Positions 1 to 7,732 are shown, counted from the first letter of the stretch. The stretch is DNA of 64,000 nucleotides from Sphingomonas lacusdianchii (GCF_022664395.1 NZ_JAKRET010000008.1:62001-126000), one strand, 5' to 3'. The notes: generated by a model not told the origin, from the sequence alone. Made by a program: numbers and translations.

Positions 1-1215
1 CACCTTCACCTGCGGCACGACGAAACCCAGATCCTTGGACAGCTGGCGGCGGACGCCGGTGATCCGGCTCATCAGCGGCGCGCCCTTGCGCTCGTCGACC
101 AGCGGCACGAGGCCGTAGCCGATGTCGAGCATGATGTGGCAATTGTCGTTGACCTCGTCCCAGCCGATCTTCGACAGGTCGGCCGGTTCGGGCAGCGCCT
201 CGACCGGCGGGGCGGGGGGCGGCGCGTTCTTCATCTTGCCGAGCTTCCACGACGCGAAGCCCGCAATGCCGGCGGCGGGCGCCAGCACGAGGAACGGCAT
301 GCCCGGCAGCATCGCCAGCAGGCCGAGGATGCCGGCGACCGGCGCCCAGGTACGGTGCGACGCGAACTGCGTCCCGATCTGCCCGGCAAGGTCCTGCGAA
401 GAGGTCGAGGTAACGCGGGTGACGATGGCGGCGGCGGCGATCGACAGCAGCAGCGAGGGCACCTGCGCGACCAGCGCGTCGCCGATCGCGAGCAGCACAT
501 AGGTCTGCGCCGCCTGGCCGACCGCCATCTGGTGGCTGACCACACCGAGGATCAGGCCGCCGACGATGTTGATGGCAAGGATCAGCAGGCCGGCGACCGC
601 GTCGCCCTTCACGAACTTCGACGAACCGTCCATCGCGCCGTAGAAATCGGCTTCGGCGCCAGTCTCGATCCGCTTGGCACGCGCTTCGTCGGGGGTGATC
701 AGGCCGGCGTTCAGGTCGGCGTCGATCGCCATCTGCTTGCCGGGCAGGGCGTCGAGGGTGAAGCGCGCCGACACTTCGGACACGCGACCGGCACCCTTGG
801 TCACCACGATCATGTTGATGATGATCAGGATCGAGAAGACGAAGAGACCGACGACATAGTCGCCGCCGATCAGGAAGGTGCCGAACGCCTCGATGACATG
901 GCCCGCCGCCGCTTCGCCCTCATGGCCATGGACCAGCACGACGCGGGTCGATGCGACGTTGAGGCCGAGGCGGAACAGCGTCGCGAACAGCAGCACGGTC
1001 GGAAAGGCGGAGAAGTCGAGCGGCTTCTGCGCGTTGAGCGCCACCATGAGCACCGCGATCGAGATCATGATGTTCATGACGAAGAAGATGTCGAGCATGA
1101 ACGCCGGGATCGGCACGACCATCAGCAGGACGAGCAGCAGGATCGCGGCGGGCAGCGCCGACCCGCGCAAGGCGGGCAGGATGCTCTTGGGATTGCTCAG
1201 GATCGCCTGCATCAT
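1..1215 (-). CDS. flhA: FlhA, flagellar export apparatus gate protein (3' end beyond window)
   Basis: FlhA forms the nonameric inner-membrane gate of the flagellar type III export apparatus and couples proton flow to substrate export. About 405 of the usual ~700 residues are visible: the whole N-terminal membrane domain, with successive hydrophobic helices, the FHIPEP-type segment around FRLGLNVAST and GDYVVGLFVF, and the start of the cytoplasmic domain (about residue 330 on). The C-terminal docking platform lies past position 1. The start at 1215 overlaps the stop of the upstream transglycosylase gene as ATGA. A second in-frame ATG follows immediately at 1212, and either could be used. The gene is the downstream member of a sigma-54-type unit. 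Assignment is very secure; only the truncation is an artefact of the window edge. Confidence 0.96.
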   Translation of the reverse strand, partial: MMQAILSNPKSILPALRGSALPAAILLLVLLMVVPIPAFMLDIFFVMNIMISIAVLMVALNAQKPLDFSAFPTVLLFATLFRLGLNVASTRVVLVHGHEGEAAAGHVIEAFGTFLIGGDYVVGLFVFSILIIINMIVVTKGAGRVSEVSARFTLDALPGKQMAIDADLNAGLITPDEARAKRIETGAEADFYGAMDGSSKFVKGDAVAGLLILAINIVGGLILGVVSHQMAVGQAAQTYVLLAIGDALVAQVPSLLLSIAAAAIVTRVTSTSSQDLAGQIGTQFASHRTWAPVAGILGLLAMLPGMPFLVLAPAAGIAGFASWKLGKMKNAPPPAPPVEALPEPADLSKIGWDEVNDNCHIMLDIGYGLVPLVDERKGAPLMSRITGVRRQLSKDLGFVVPQVKV

Positions 1216-2111
1216 GCGGCTCCCAGATTGGCGAGGATCGAATAGGCGAGCCGCGCCGATTCAGGGGTCGGGCGATACAGCGACGCCATCTGCGCCGGGT
1301 TTGCCGTCACGTCGCCGCCACGGCTGCGCACGACGTTCAGATTGGCGATGGTCGATGCCAGCCAAGCCTCGTCGCCGCCCTGTGCCTCGTTGCCCATGAT
1401 GACGTCGCCGCCAAAGCCGTTCAGCATTACCGCCGGTTGCTGCATCCGGTTGACCGGGAAGCCGCCATCCTCCACGCCGCTGCCGCCGACGGCCTTCGCC
1501 CCGCGGTCGAGCTTCGCACTCATCCGTTCGTAGATTTCGCCGAGCGAGCGCGGCTGGCCGCCGGGCGCGAAGAAGATCGACCGGTTGGCACGGGCGGCGG
1601 CGGGGAACATCGCGGCGGCCGACCGGTCGGGATTGGCCTGCATCGACGTCAGGAACTGGCGCGCGCCGCCCAGCCCCAGGAAATGCGCCATATACAGGTC
1701 GGTACCGGTCGCATTACGGCCCAGCGCGCCTTCGAGCGCGGACTTGTTGTCGGCGGCATGTTCGGCGGCCATCAGCGACGATGCCTGCGGATCGCTGCGC
1801 AGGTTCAGGATCGCGCGGCGGGTGGCGGGGTCGGCGACATAATAGCGGCCGTTGCTGCCCTGGCGGATGCTGTCCGATGCCCAGCCCATGCCGTGCTCGG
1901 CGCCATGCGCCTTGACCACGCCCAGCCAGCTTTGCTCGACGAACTGGTACAGGCCGGTGGCGGACGAGGTCGCGGCGCGCGCATTGGCGTGCAGGCCGCT
2001 CTCGACCTGTGCCTGACCCAGCAGGTAATTGAAATCGATACCGGTCCGCGCGCTCGCCGTCGCGATCGCGCTATGGACGTTGGACCTTGCTTCTACCGGA
2101 ACGACATTCAT
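1212..2111 (-). CDS. Flagellar lytic transglycosylase (SltF-like)
   Basis: Predicted 299-residue peptidoglycan lytic transglycosylase that would open the wall for the flagellar rod. Seen: the SLT signature with catalytic Glu in QVESGLHANARA followed by SSATGLYQFVEQSW near residues 35-60, then a helical region containing YMAHFLGLGGARQFL. An in-frame ATG at 2174 lies upstream of a -24/-12 promoter motif at 2150-2165, so the ATG at 2111 is preferred. The mature N-terminus has no clear cleavable signal peptide, so export may go through the flagellar apparatus or be unrecognised here. It overlaps flhA by ATGA. The FlgJ protein in this window lacks the muramidase domain found in enteric FlgJ, so this enzyme is the natural functional complement, as with SltF of Rhodobacter. 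That functional link is inference. Confidence 0.85.
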   Translation of the reverse strand: MNVVPVEARSNVHSAIATASARTGIDFNYLLGQAQVESGLHANARAATSSATGLYQFVEQSWLGVVKAHGAEHGMGWASDSIRQGSNGRYYVADPATRRAILNLRSDPQASSLMAAEHAADNKSALEGALGRNATGTDLYMAHFLGLGGARQFLTSMQANPDRSAAAMFPAAARANRSIFFAPGGQPRSLGEIYERMSAKLDRGAKAVGGSGVEDGGFPVNRMQQPAVMLNGFGGDVIMGNEAQGGDEAWLASTIANLNVVRSRGGDVTANPAQMASLYRPTPESARLAYSILANLGAA

Positions 2112-2149
2112 CGGGCTGTGCTTCGCTTCCCCTGTTCGGGGAGCCACAC

Positions 2150-2165
2150 AGCAAGCGACGTGCCA
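2150..2165 (-). promoter_or_regulatory. Sigma-54 (-24/-12) promoter for the transglycosylase-flhA unit
   Basis: On the minus strand the sequence reads TGGCACGTCGCTTGCT, a full match to the RpoN consensus TGGCAC-N5-TTGC with the GG and GC ten bases apart. Predicted transcription start is near 2138, leaving about 28 bases of leader before the ATG at 2111. Class II flagellar operons in many proteobacteria are RpoN-dependent. Confidence 0.8.
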
Positions 2166-2221
2166 GTTTTGCATTTGCTGCTTCCGCGCTGCGAAGCACG
2201 CACCATCCGCCCCGCCCCGAA

Positions 2222-2304
2222 CGTCATCCCAGCGCAGGCTGGGATCTTGGGGTTATAGCGCGCAGCAAGCGCCGCATGGGACCCCAGCCTGCGCTGGGGT
2301 GACG
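2222..2304. repeat. Palindromic intergenic repeat, family A
   Basis: Two inverted arms (2222-2245 and 2281-2304) built around CCAGCGCAGGCTGGG, separated by about 35 bases. Similar elements occur at 30951-31033 and 40920-41002. It lies downstream of flgN and upstream of the transglycosylase promoter, where a transcript hairpin could end or stabilise the flgMN message. No coding content is seen in 2175-2326. Confidence 0.8.
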
Positions 2305-2326
2305 TGCCAGACTGCTGGTGCAGCGA

Positions 2327-2665
2327 TCACCGATACGCCGCAGCCGCCGAGCGCTGCGCCGAGGCGGCAATCCCCGGCCGGTAGGCCGGCAAACCGCCGC
2401 CGGTCAGCTGCTCGATCCGGCGCCGGACATTGGCCGACATCAGGTTGACATAGATCCGCGCGGTCTCGTTCAGCCGCTGCGCTTCGCGCGCCAGCGTTTC
2501 CAGCTCGGCGTCGAGCGGCACGTCGTCATTGGCGGCAACCGCCTCGATCCCCTGCAGCTTCATCGCCGTCGCGGTTTCCAGCGCGGTGACGTCGTTCGCC
2601 TGCATCGCGGCGATCTCCGCATGCAGGCTGTCGATGATCTGGATCAGCGCATCACGCCGGTTCAT
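2327..2665 (-). CDS. flgN: FlgN-like flagellar export chaperone
   Basis: Small (112 residues), almost entirely helical acidic protein with heptad-like leucines (IQIIDSLHAEIAAMQ, LETLAREAQRLNETARIY). Position directly after flgM and this composition fit FlgN, the cytosolic chaperone that binds the C-termini of the hook-junction proteins FlgK and FlgL and delivers them to FlhA. Its start overlaps the end of flgM by 14 bases, indicating translational coupling. FlgN sequences are poorly conserved, so the call rests on context plus the FlgN-like pattern rather than on a catalytic motif. Confidence 0.8.
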   Translation of the reverse strand: MNRRDALIQIIDSLHAEIAAMQANDVTALETATAMKLQGIEAVAANDDVPLDAELETLAREAQRLNETARIYVNLMSANVRRRIEQLTGGGLPAYRPGIAASAQRSAAAAYR

Positions 2666-2954
2666 TGCTGTTCCAATCGAGTTTCAGGGCGATGAGCCGG
2701 TCGGCGATGGTGGCGGGCGACAGGGGGAAGCGGCCTTCGGCGATCGCCTTGCGGATCGTCGCGACCCGGTCGGTATCGACCGGCGGCGATGCCGACATGG
2801 CGGCGGCGGTCGTGCCCCCCGACAGGAGGGCGACGCCGGTCTTGGGCGTGCCCTCCGCCGGCGGTGTCGCCGCGGCGCGCGTCTGTCCGTCGGTGCGTGC
2901 GATGGCACGCTGCCCGATCGACGTTACCGGCCTTGAACCGACTGAATCCACCAT
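2652..2954 (-). CDS. flgM: FlgM, anti-sigma-28 factor
   Basis: 100-residue protein with a disordered Ala/Thr/Pro/Gly-rich N-terminal half and a conserved C-terminal helix pair (VDTDRVATIRKAIAEGRF, ATIADRLIALKLDW), the sigma-binding region of FlgM. It would hold sigma-28 (FliA) inactive until it is exported through the completed hook-basal body. AAGGA seven bases upstream of the ATG supports the start. It is followed by flgN with a 14-base overlap. The gene for sigma-28 itself is not in the window. Confidence 0.9.
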   Translation of the reverse strand: MVDSVGSRPVTSIGQRAIARTDGQTRAAATPPAEGTPKTGVALLSGGTTAAAMSASPPVDTDRVATIRKAIAEGRFPLSPATIADRLIALKLDWNSNEPA

Positions 2955-2987
2955 GTCCCCGTCCTTCGCGAACTGCTGACATGAGGA

Positions 2988-3014
2988 GAAACGACGCCTT
3001 CCCGAACTTCTTTA
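2988..3014 (-). promoter_or_regulatory. Weak candidate sigma-28 promoter of flgMN
   Basis: On the minus strand TAAA is followed after 15 bases by GTCGTTTC, a partial match to the sigma-28 pattern TAAA-N15-GCCGATAA (good -35 box, four of eight bases in the -10 box). The location, about 35 bases before flgM, is suitable, and flgM is often under sigma-28 control. The match is too weak to be firm. Confidence 0.3.
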
Positions 3015-3015
3015 G

Positions 3016-3051
3016 CAAAAATTACTGCGGATCGATTTTTTTCGATGCCGC
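3016..3051 (-). terminator. Hairpin after flgA, possible intrinsic terminator
   Basis: Arms at 3027-3035 and 3042-3051 (GCGGATCGA pairing with TCGATGCCGC, one bulge) flank an A/T loop and are followed on the minus strand by a T-rich run. It stands just after the flgA stop and before the flgM promoter region, so it plausibly separates the stator-flgA unit from flgMN. Confidence 0.5.
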
Positions 3052-3055
3052 CGCT

Positions 3056-3586
3056 CTACCGCCCGAAGCCGGGCAGGGCGGCACGACCCGATTCCATCGC
3101 GATCGCCTGGATCGGCGGCTTGGCGGGGTCGACCTTGACCATCAGCCGCCCGCCGACCGGCGCGTCGCTCATCGCCACGCCGTCGCGGGTGATCGAAAAG
3201 CCTTCCGCCCCGGCTTCGATCATGATCGGGTCGCCGCGGCGGATCACCGGTTCGGGCTTGGCGGTGGCGGCGGCGACTGCCGGGGCGGCGCGCTCGGGGA
3301 CGATACGGGTCAGGCGGCGGACCGGGACATAGACTTTCCAGGCCGGCGCCATGCAGCTGATGACCACCGCATCCTGCCGTTCGGACAGCCAGTTGAATTG
3401 CGGCATCGCGCATTTCGCCAGCTTCAGCCGCGGATCGACCGGCATCTGTGCGCCGCCGTCCATGCCGATGCTGGCACCGGTGAACTGCACGACCGCTTCA
3501 TCGAGCTGCGCGGTCGACTGGAAATTCTGCGCCGCGACGGCGGGGGCGGCGGTCAGCGACAGGATGGTCAGGATCGGACGGATCAT
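3056..3586 (-). CDS. flgA: FlgA, P-ring assembly chaperone
   Basis: 176-residue periplasmic protein with a Sec signal peptide (MIRPILTILSLTAAPAVAAQ) followed by the C-terminal SAF-like region typical of FlgA: VIRRGDPIMIEAGAEGFSI, then GRLMVKVDPAKPPIQAI near the end. FlgA helps FlgI form the P ring around the rod. Two cysteines (residues ~59 and ~78) are visible in the N-terminal part. The ATG at 3586 overlaps the stop of the MotB-like gene as ATGA, so flgA is the third gene of the stator-like unit, which is an unusual place because flgA often sits near flgMN alone. Confidence 0.92.
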   Translation of the reverse strand: MIRPILTILSLTAAPAVAAQNFQSTAQLDEAVVQFTGASIGMDGGAQMPVDPRLKLAKCAMPQFNWLSERQDAVVISCMAPAWKVYVPVRRLTRIVPERAAPAVAAATAKPEPVIRRGDPIMIEAGAEGFSITRDGVAMSDAPVGGRLMVKVDPAKPPIQAIAMESGRAALPGFGR

Positions 3587-4131
3587 TGGTCGGCTCCATG
3601 GACGGGGGCGGCAACCGGCGCCTGCCGGTCGGCAACGGCTTGCCGGTCGCCGGCAAAGCCCAGGTCGATCTGGACGCCCCGGCTGCCGGTGGCGGGCGGG
3701 GCGAAGGCGAGCTGGTCGGGCTGTACCGCACCATCGGCGACCAGCGCCGTGGCGACGGTCCGCGCGCGGTCGCTGGCGAGGATCGCGGCGCTGCCGGTCA
3801 GCGGGTCGACATCGCCGTCGGTGCCACCGGTCAGGGTGACCTTGACCCGGGGATCGGCAGCAGCGGCGCGGACGAAGTCGAGCGTCCGGCCATAGCCTGC
3901 CGGCATTGCCGCCGACCCGGTCGCGAACCCGTCGACGATCCCGCGATCCAGCGTCATCGGCGCGGCATCCGCATCGAAGCCCGCACGGATGCCGGCGGCC
4001 AGCGCCTGCCGGTCGACCATCTGCGACGCTTGCAAAAACACGAAGAACCCGACCAGCAGCAGCGACAGATCGGCCAGCGTCGTCAGCCAGAGCGGTCGTC
4101 CCGGCGCGACGTCGAAACGCGACAACTTCAT
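3583..4131 (-). CDS. Compact MotB-like stator protein
   Basis: 182 residues, against about 300 for ordinary MotB. A short cytoplasmic N-terminus precedes one membrane helix (about residues 14-35) containing TLADLSLLLVGFFVF, where the Asp matches the proton-binding Asp of MotB. The remainder resembles a shortened OmpA-like domain: TLTGGTDGD in the place of the usual GHTD motif and ASDRARTVATAL in the place of LSxxRAxxV. Peptidoglycan binding is therefore uncertain. Start and stop overlap the MotA-like and flgA genes as ATGA on both sides. A conventional motB lies at 14768-15772, so this would be a second, divergent stator set or an ExbD/TolR-like partner. Confidence 0.75.
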   Translation of the reverse strand: MKLSRFDVAPGRPLWLTTLADLSLLLVGFFVFLQASQMVDRQALAAGIRAGFDADAAPMTLDRGIVDGFATGSAAMPAGYGRTLDFVRAAAADPRVKVTLTGGTDGDVDPLTGSAAILASDRARTVATALVADGAVQPDQLAFAPPATGSRGVQIDLGFAGDRQAVADRQAPVAAPVHGADQ

Positions 4132-4781
4132 TCCGCCGCCTCCCGGAAATGCGGCCGTTCGCGCCGGGCGAGCGCGACCAGCGGGCCTTCGAAGCGGCTG
4201 CGTTCGAACGCCTCGATCCGTGCCATCTGGCGCAGCCGCCCGGCGATCGGCATGCCGATCAACGCGGCGACGATCGCGCCGTACAGCGTCGACAGCAGCG
4301 CGACCGCCATCGCCTTGCCGATCGCGGTCGGATCGGTCATCGCCATGAACATCTGCACCAGCCCGACCAGCGTGCCGATCATACCCAGCGCCGGGGCCAG
4401 CTCGGCGACCGCCGCCCACATGTCGGCGGCGGCGAGGTGGCGTTCGGCGCGCGCGGCGTTGCGGTGGCTCAGCGTCTCGCCGACCGCATCCGGCCCGGCG
4501 CCGTCGACGATCGCGGCGATCGCTTCGGCGATATCGGGATCGGCGATCTGCGACCGGTCGAGCGTCAGCACCCCGTGCCGCCGCGCGATCCGCGCCAGCG
4601 CGGCAATCTGTTCGATGCCGGCATCGGCCGAAAACGGGCGACGCGGCAGGGTGGCGAGCGCGCGGATGGCGCGACCCAGATCGGCAGGCGGCGTGCGGAT
4701 CGCGATGGTCAGGATGGTCCCGCCGATCACGAACAGCGCAGCCAGCGGATCGGCATAGGGGGCAAGCAGCGACAGGTTCAT
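4128..4781 (-). CDS. MotA-like stator channel protein
   Basis: 217-residue MotA/TolQ/ExbB-family protein with an N-terminal membrane helix (about 12-29), a long cytoplasmic segment, and two C-terminal helices around APALGMIGTLVGLVQMF and LLSTLYGAIVAALIGMPI. This is the proton-channel half of a stator pair with the downstream MotB-like protein. It is shorter than MotA at 13900 (287 residues) and lacks one N-terminal helix. An SD-like AAGGCGG precedes the ATG at 4781, but a -24/-12 promoter motif at 4793-4808 would place the transcript start at about 4782. In-frame sequence extends upstream without similarity, so 4781 is preferred. Confidence 0.8.
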   Translation of the reverse strand: MNLSLLAPYADPLAALFVIGGTILTIAIRTPPADLGRAIRALATLPRRPFSADAGIEQIAALARIARRHGVLTLDRSQIADPDIAEAIAAIVDGAGPDAVGETLSHRNAARAERHLAAADMWAAVAELAPALGMIGTLVGLVQMFMAMTDPTAIGKAMAVALLSTLYGAIVAALIGMPIAGRLRQMARIEAFERSRFEGPLVALARRERPHFREAAE

Positions 4782-4792
4782 GCCCGCCTTGC

Positions 4793-4808
4793 TGCAAGGG
4801 CGATGCCA
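4793..4808 (-). promoter_or_regulatory. Sigma-54-type motif immediately before the MotA-like gene
   Basis: Minus strand reads TGGCATCGCCCTTGCA: GG and GC ten bases apart, with one deviation in the -24 box. Twelve bases beyond the -12 element is about 4782, so a transcript from here would be nearly leaderless for the ATG at 4781. Confidence 0.6.
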
Positions 4809-4908
4809 GTTTGGCGGCGGCAAGCGCTTGCCGGGCCGCGGCGGGCGGTTGCCGCGATCATGGTTAAGGTCGCACGTATTCCGATCGCTCACCCCGGCCG
4901 GACGAATT

Positions 4909-4924
4909 TGGCACGCGCTTTGCT
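4909..4924 (+). promoter_or_regulatory. Sigma-54 (-24/-12) promoter for flgB
   Basis: TGGCACGCGCTTTGCT is a perfect RpoN-type site (TGGCACG-N4-TTGCT). The predicted start near 4935 gives a leader of about 40 bases carrying a GGAG ribosome-binding site before flgB. It lies divergent from the motif at 4793-4808; the 100 bases between could bind a shared enhancer-dependent activator, which is not visible in this window. Confidence 0.85.
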
Positions 4925-4975
4925 GTGTTCCATGGGGACGCGCATCCGGCGCGCCGCTCAGGAGATTTCGGGCCG

Positions 4976-5326
4976 ATGGCCGACAACGCTCTGTTCGGGA
5001 TACATGGGGCCGCGCTGGAGGTGCGGGCGCAGCGCATGGGGATGCTGGCGTCGAACATCGCCAATGCGTCCACGCCCGGGTTCAAGGCGAAGGACGTCGA
5101 CTTCCGCGCGGCGCTGGCCGGGGCGGAGCGCGGCGGCAATGTCGATGGCGCGATCGATCGCAACACGCTCTATCGCCTGCCGGTGCAGCCCTCGATGGAC
5201 GGCAACACCGTCGAACTGGTGACCGAACAGACCGCCTTCGCCGAGAACGCCGTCGCGTATCAGACGACGCTGGCGTTCCTGAACGGCCGCATCTCCACCA
5301 TCACCCGCGCGCTGAAGGGGGAATAA
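4976..5326 (+). CDS. flgB: FlgB, proximal rod protein
   Basis: 116-residue axial protein of the flagellar rod next to the MS ring. The N-terminal rod-family motif is clear (LASNIANASTPGFKAKDVDF, about residues 22-41), preceded by the amphipathic helix that mediates axial packing; the C-terminal helix ends in NGRISTITRALKGE. The ATG at 4976 follows CAGGAG and fits the usual FlgB length better than the in-frame ATG at 4925, which lies within or just downstream of the promoter region. It is the first gene of flgBCDE, three bases before flgC. Confidence 0.95.
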   Translation: MADNALFGIHGAALEVRAQRMGMLASNIANASTPGFKAKDVDFRAALAGAERGGNVDGAIDRNTLYRLPVQPSMDGNTVELVTEQTAFAENAVAYQTTLAFLNGRISTITRALKGE

Positions 5327-5329
5327 ACG

Positions 5330-5737
5330 ATGCCTGCGCCGATGAGCATCTTCGAAGTATCGGGCCGCGCCATGTCGGCGCAGCTCGTGCGGATGAACAC
5401 CACCGCGTCGAACCTCGCCAATGCCGGCGCGGTCGCGACGACGCAGGACACCGCCTATCGCACGATGAAGCCGGTGTTTCGCACCAGCTTCGACGCGGCG
5501 TCGGGCCTCGCCACCGTCGACGCCCGCGAAGTGGTGAAGGCGGGGGAGGCGCCGGCCAAGCGCTACGACCCGAGCAATCCGCTCGCCGATCCCGAGGGCA
5601 ATGTCTGGGAAGCCGCCGTCGACGAACCGCGCGAGCTGGTCGACATGCTCGATGCCGCCCGCACCTATCAGAACAATGTCGAGGTGATGTCGACCGCCAA
5701 GTCGCTCATCACCGAAACCCTCCGTCTGGGACGCTGA
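5330..5737 (+). CDS. flgC: FlgC, proximal rod protein
   Basis: 135 residues, normal for FlgC. N-terminal axial motif MNTTASNLANAGAVATTQDT, where the usual N-x-x-T-P segment reads GAVATTQ; the C-terminal axial helix includes YQNNVEVMSTAKSLITETLR, a hallmark of rod proteins. Builds the proximal rod with FlgB and FlgF. It sits three bases after flgB and two bases before flgD. Confidence 0.96.
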   Translation: MPAPMSIFEVSGRAMSAQLVRMNTTASNLANAGAVATTQDTAYRTMKPVFRTSFDAASGLATVDAREVVKAGEAPAKRYDPSNPLADPEGNVWEAAVDEPRELVDMLDAARTYQNNVEVMSTAKSLITETLRLGR

Positions 5738-5739
5738 TC

Positions 5740-6414
5740 ATGGCCACTACGTCTGTCCAGAACCTGCCGCAGCTAAGCGCAACGAACCAGGCGGCGGCGA
5801 AGTCGAAGCTGGGTCAGCGCTCGCTGGGCCAGGACGATTTCCTCCGCCTGATGACCGCGCAGCTGCAATATCAGGACCCGTTCAACCCGACCGACAACGG
5901 CCAGATGGTCGCGCAGATGGCGCAATTCTCGTCGCTGTCGGGCATCACCGAAATGAGCTCGACGCTGAAGACGCTGGCGGCGAAGCTGGGCGGCAACGGC
6001 ACCAGCGACGCCGTGTCGTGGATCGGCAAGGCGGTGCTGACCGACAGCCCGACTGCCAGCGCCGACAACAACGGCAACGTCAATGGCGCGGTCGAACTCG
6101 ACGGCGATGCCGCCAAGGTCGATCTCGAAATCCGCGACGCCAGCGGCGCGATCGCGCGCACCGTGTCGATGGGCGCACAGCCCAAGGGCATGGTCGACTA
6201 TCAATGGGACGGCACGACCGACAGCGGCCTTCCCGCCGGCACCGGCCCCTACACCATCTCGGTCGCCGCGTCGGATTCGACCGGCGTCGTGGTCAAGGCA
6301 CGCAACCTCGCCTGGGCGGGCGTGTCCTCGGTGATGCCCAATGGCGGCAAGCCGACGCTGACGCTGTCGAACGGGTCGCAGGTCGCGGCCGACACCGTCC
6401 GCAAGATCGCCTGA
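5740..6414 (+). CDS. flgD: FlgD, hook-capping scaffold protein
   Basis: 224 residues. Contains the FlgD N-terminal signature LGQDDFLRLMTAQLQYQDPF (about residues 29-48), the segment that holds FlgD on the growing hook, followed by QMAQFSSLSGITEM, then the tudor/Fn3-like hook-cap domain with VDYQWDGTTDSGLPAG. FlgD caps the hook while FlgE subunits insert and then leaves. The start ATG at 5740 follows flgC by two bases. Confidence 0.96.
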   Translation: MATTSVQNLPQLSATNQAAAKSKLGQRSLGQDDFLRLMTAQLQYQDPFNPTDNGQMVAQMAQFSSLSGITEMSSTLKTLAAKLGGNGTSDAVSWIGKAVLTDSPTASADNNGNVNGAVELDGDAAKVDLEIRDASGAIARTVSMGAQPKGMVDYQWDGTTDSGLPAGTGPYTISVAASDSTGVVVKARNLAWAGVSSVMPNGGKPTLTLSNGSQVAADTVRKIA

Positions 6415-6448
6415 ACCCTCTTCTCAAGAATTCCCGCAGGAGCCTAGC

Positions 6449-7726
6449 ATGTCCTTCTATACCTCGCTCTCCGGTCTCAAGGCCTCGCAGGTCGACATGG
6501 CGTCGATCTCGCACAACCTCGCCAATGTCGGCACCACCGGTTTCAAGAAGAGCCGCGCCGAATTCGCCGACGTGATCGCGTCGAACCTCGCCGTCGCGCC
6601 GACGCAGATGGTCGGTTCGGGTACGGTGGTGAAGGGCAATCGCCAGCAGTTCGGCGAAGGCAATCTCGTCCAGTCGTCCTCGTCGCTCGACATCGCGATC
6701 GCCGGTGACGGCTTCTTCGCGCTGAAGCCCGATCCCAACAAGCAGGGCCTGGCCTTCACCCGCAACGGTTCGCTGCGCGTCGACGCCAACCAGTTCGTCA
6801 CCGATGCGCAGGGCGCGCGGCTGCAGGTCTATCCGGTCGACGGCAACGGCAACGTCATCGCCACGACGCGCGCGTCGCTGACCGACCTCGTGCTCAACGG
6901 CACCTCGGGCAAGCCCAAGGGCACCGACGAAGTCACGCTCGGCATGAACATGAACGCCCGGTCGATCGTGCCTTCGACCACCCCGTTCAGCCGTTTCGAC
7001 TCGAGCAGCTACAACGAAGCCATTTCGACCACCGTCTATGACGGCGCGGGCAATCCGATGACCATGACCACCTACATGGTGCGGACCACCGCCCCGAATA
7101 CCGATGCAACGAACCTTACGAGCACGTGGGAGGCACACAGCTTCGTCGGTGACCAGGCGATGACGTACGGCGCCAACAATACGCCCTCGGTAACGGTCCA
7201 GTTCAACGCGGCCGGCGAACTTGCCACGGCGGTCGAGCAAGATTTCAACTCGTTCATGCCCGCCAGCGGCATCGCCCAGCAGCAGATCAAGCTGACCATC
7301 CCGACGACCACGGTCTCGACGACCAAGCCGTTCAAGGTGTCGACCCAGCTGCAGGACGGCGTCGAGGTCGGCCGCCTGCAGGGTGTGACCATCAACGAAA
7401 AGGGCATCGTCACCGCCAGCTATTCGAACGGCGATACCAAGCCGCTCGGCCAGGTCGCGATCGTCAACTTCTCGAACGCGGCGGGCCTGCGCCAGATGGG
7501 CAACAGCAACTGGCAGGCGACGGGCTTGTCGGGCGATCCGACCTTCGCCAGCTCGGGCGAGAACGGTGCGGGCTCGCTGATGTCGGGCATGATCGAAGGG
7601 TCGAACGTCGACATTACCGAGGAACTGGTCGGCCTGATCGCCGCCCAGCGCAATTTCCAGGCGAATTCGAAGGCGCTCGACACCTCGAACCAGATCACGC
7701 GCTCGATCCTCGACCTGCGCGCCTGA
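6449..7726 (+). CDS. flgE: FlgE, flagellar hook protein
   Basis: 425 residues, typical of hook proteins. N-terminal axial region MSFYTSLSGLKASQVDMASI, then HNLANVGTTGFKKSRAEFAD; the middle has the FlgE D1/D2 domains with GDGFFALKPD and FTRNGSLRVD; the C-terminus ends with IAAQRNFQANSKALDTSNQI. It polymerises into the flexible universal joint. A GCAGGAG site precedes the start. Last gene of the first rightward unit; a new promoter follows before flgF. Confidence 0.97.
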   Translation: MSFYTSLSGLKASQVDMASISHNLANVGTTGFKKSRAEFADVIASNLAVAPTQMVGSGTVVKGNRQQFGEGNLVQSSSSLDIAIAGDGFFALKPDPNKQGLAFTRNGSLRVDANQFVTDAQGARLQVYPVDGNGNVIATTRASLTDLVLNGTSGKPKGTDEVTLGMNMNARSIVPSTTPFSRFDSSSYNEAISTTVYDGAGNPMTMTTYMVRTTAPNTDATNLTSTWEAHSFVGDQAMTYGANNTPSVTVQFNAAGELATAVEQDFNSFMPASGIAQQQIKLTIPTTTVSTTKPFKVSTQLQDGVEVGRLQGVTINEKGIVTASYSNGDTKPLGQVAIVNFSNAAGLRQMGNSNWQATGLSGDPTFASSGENGAGSLMSGMIEGSNVDITEELVGLIAAQRNFQANSKALDTSNQITRSILDLRA

Positions 7727-7732
7727 TCGAAC

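Noticed and set aside
136..1245. A long open frame on the plus strand across flhA
   Set aside because: High-GC antisense shadow: the minus-strand frame encodes a clear FlhA, and this product is Arg/Asp/His-rich noise.
1212..2174. Start of the transglycosylase at 2174
   Set aside because: That ATG lies upstream of the strong -24/-12 promoter motif, so it cannot be in the transcript; 2111 was taken.
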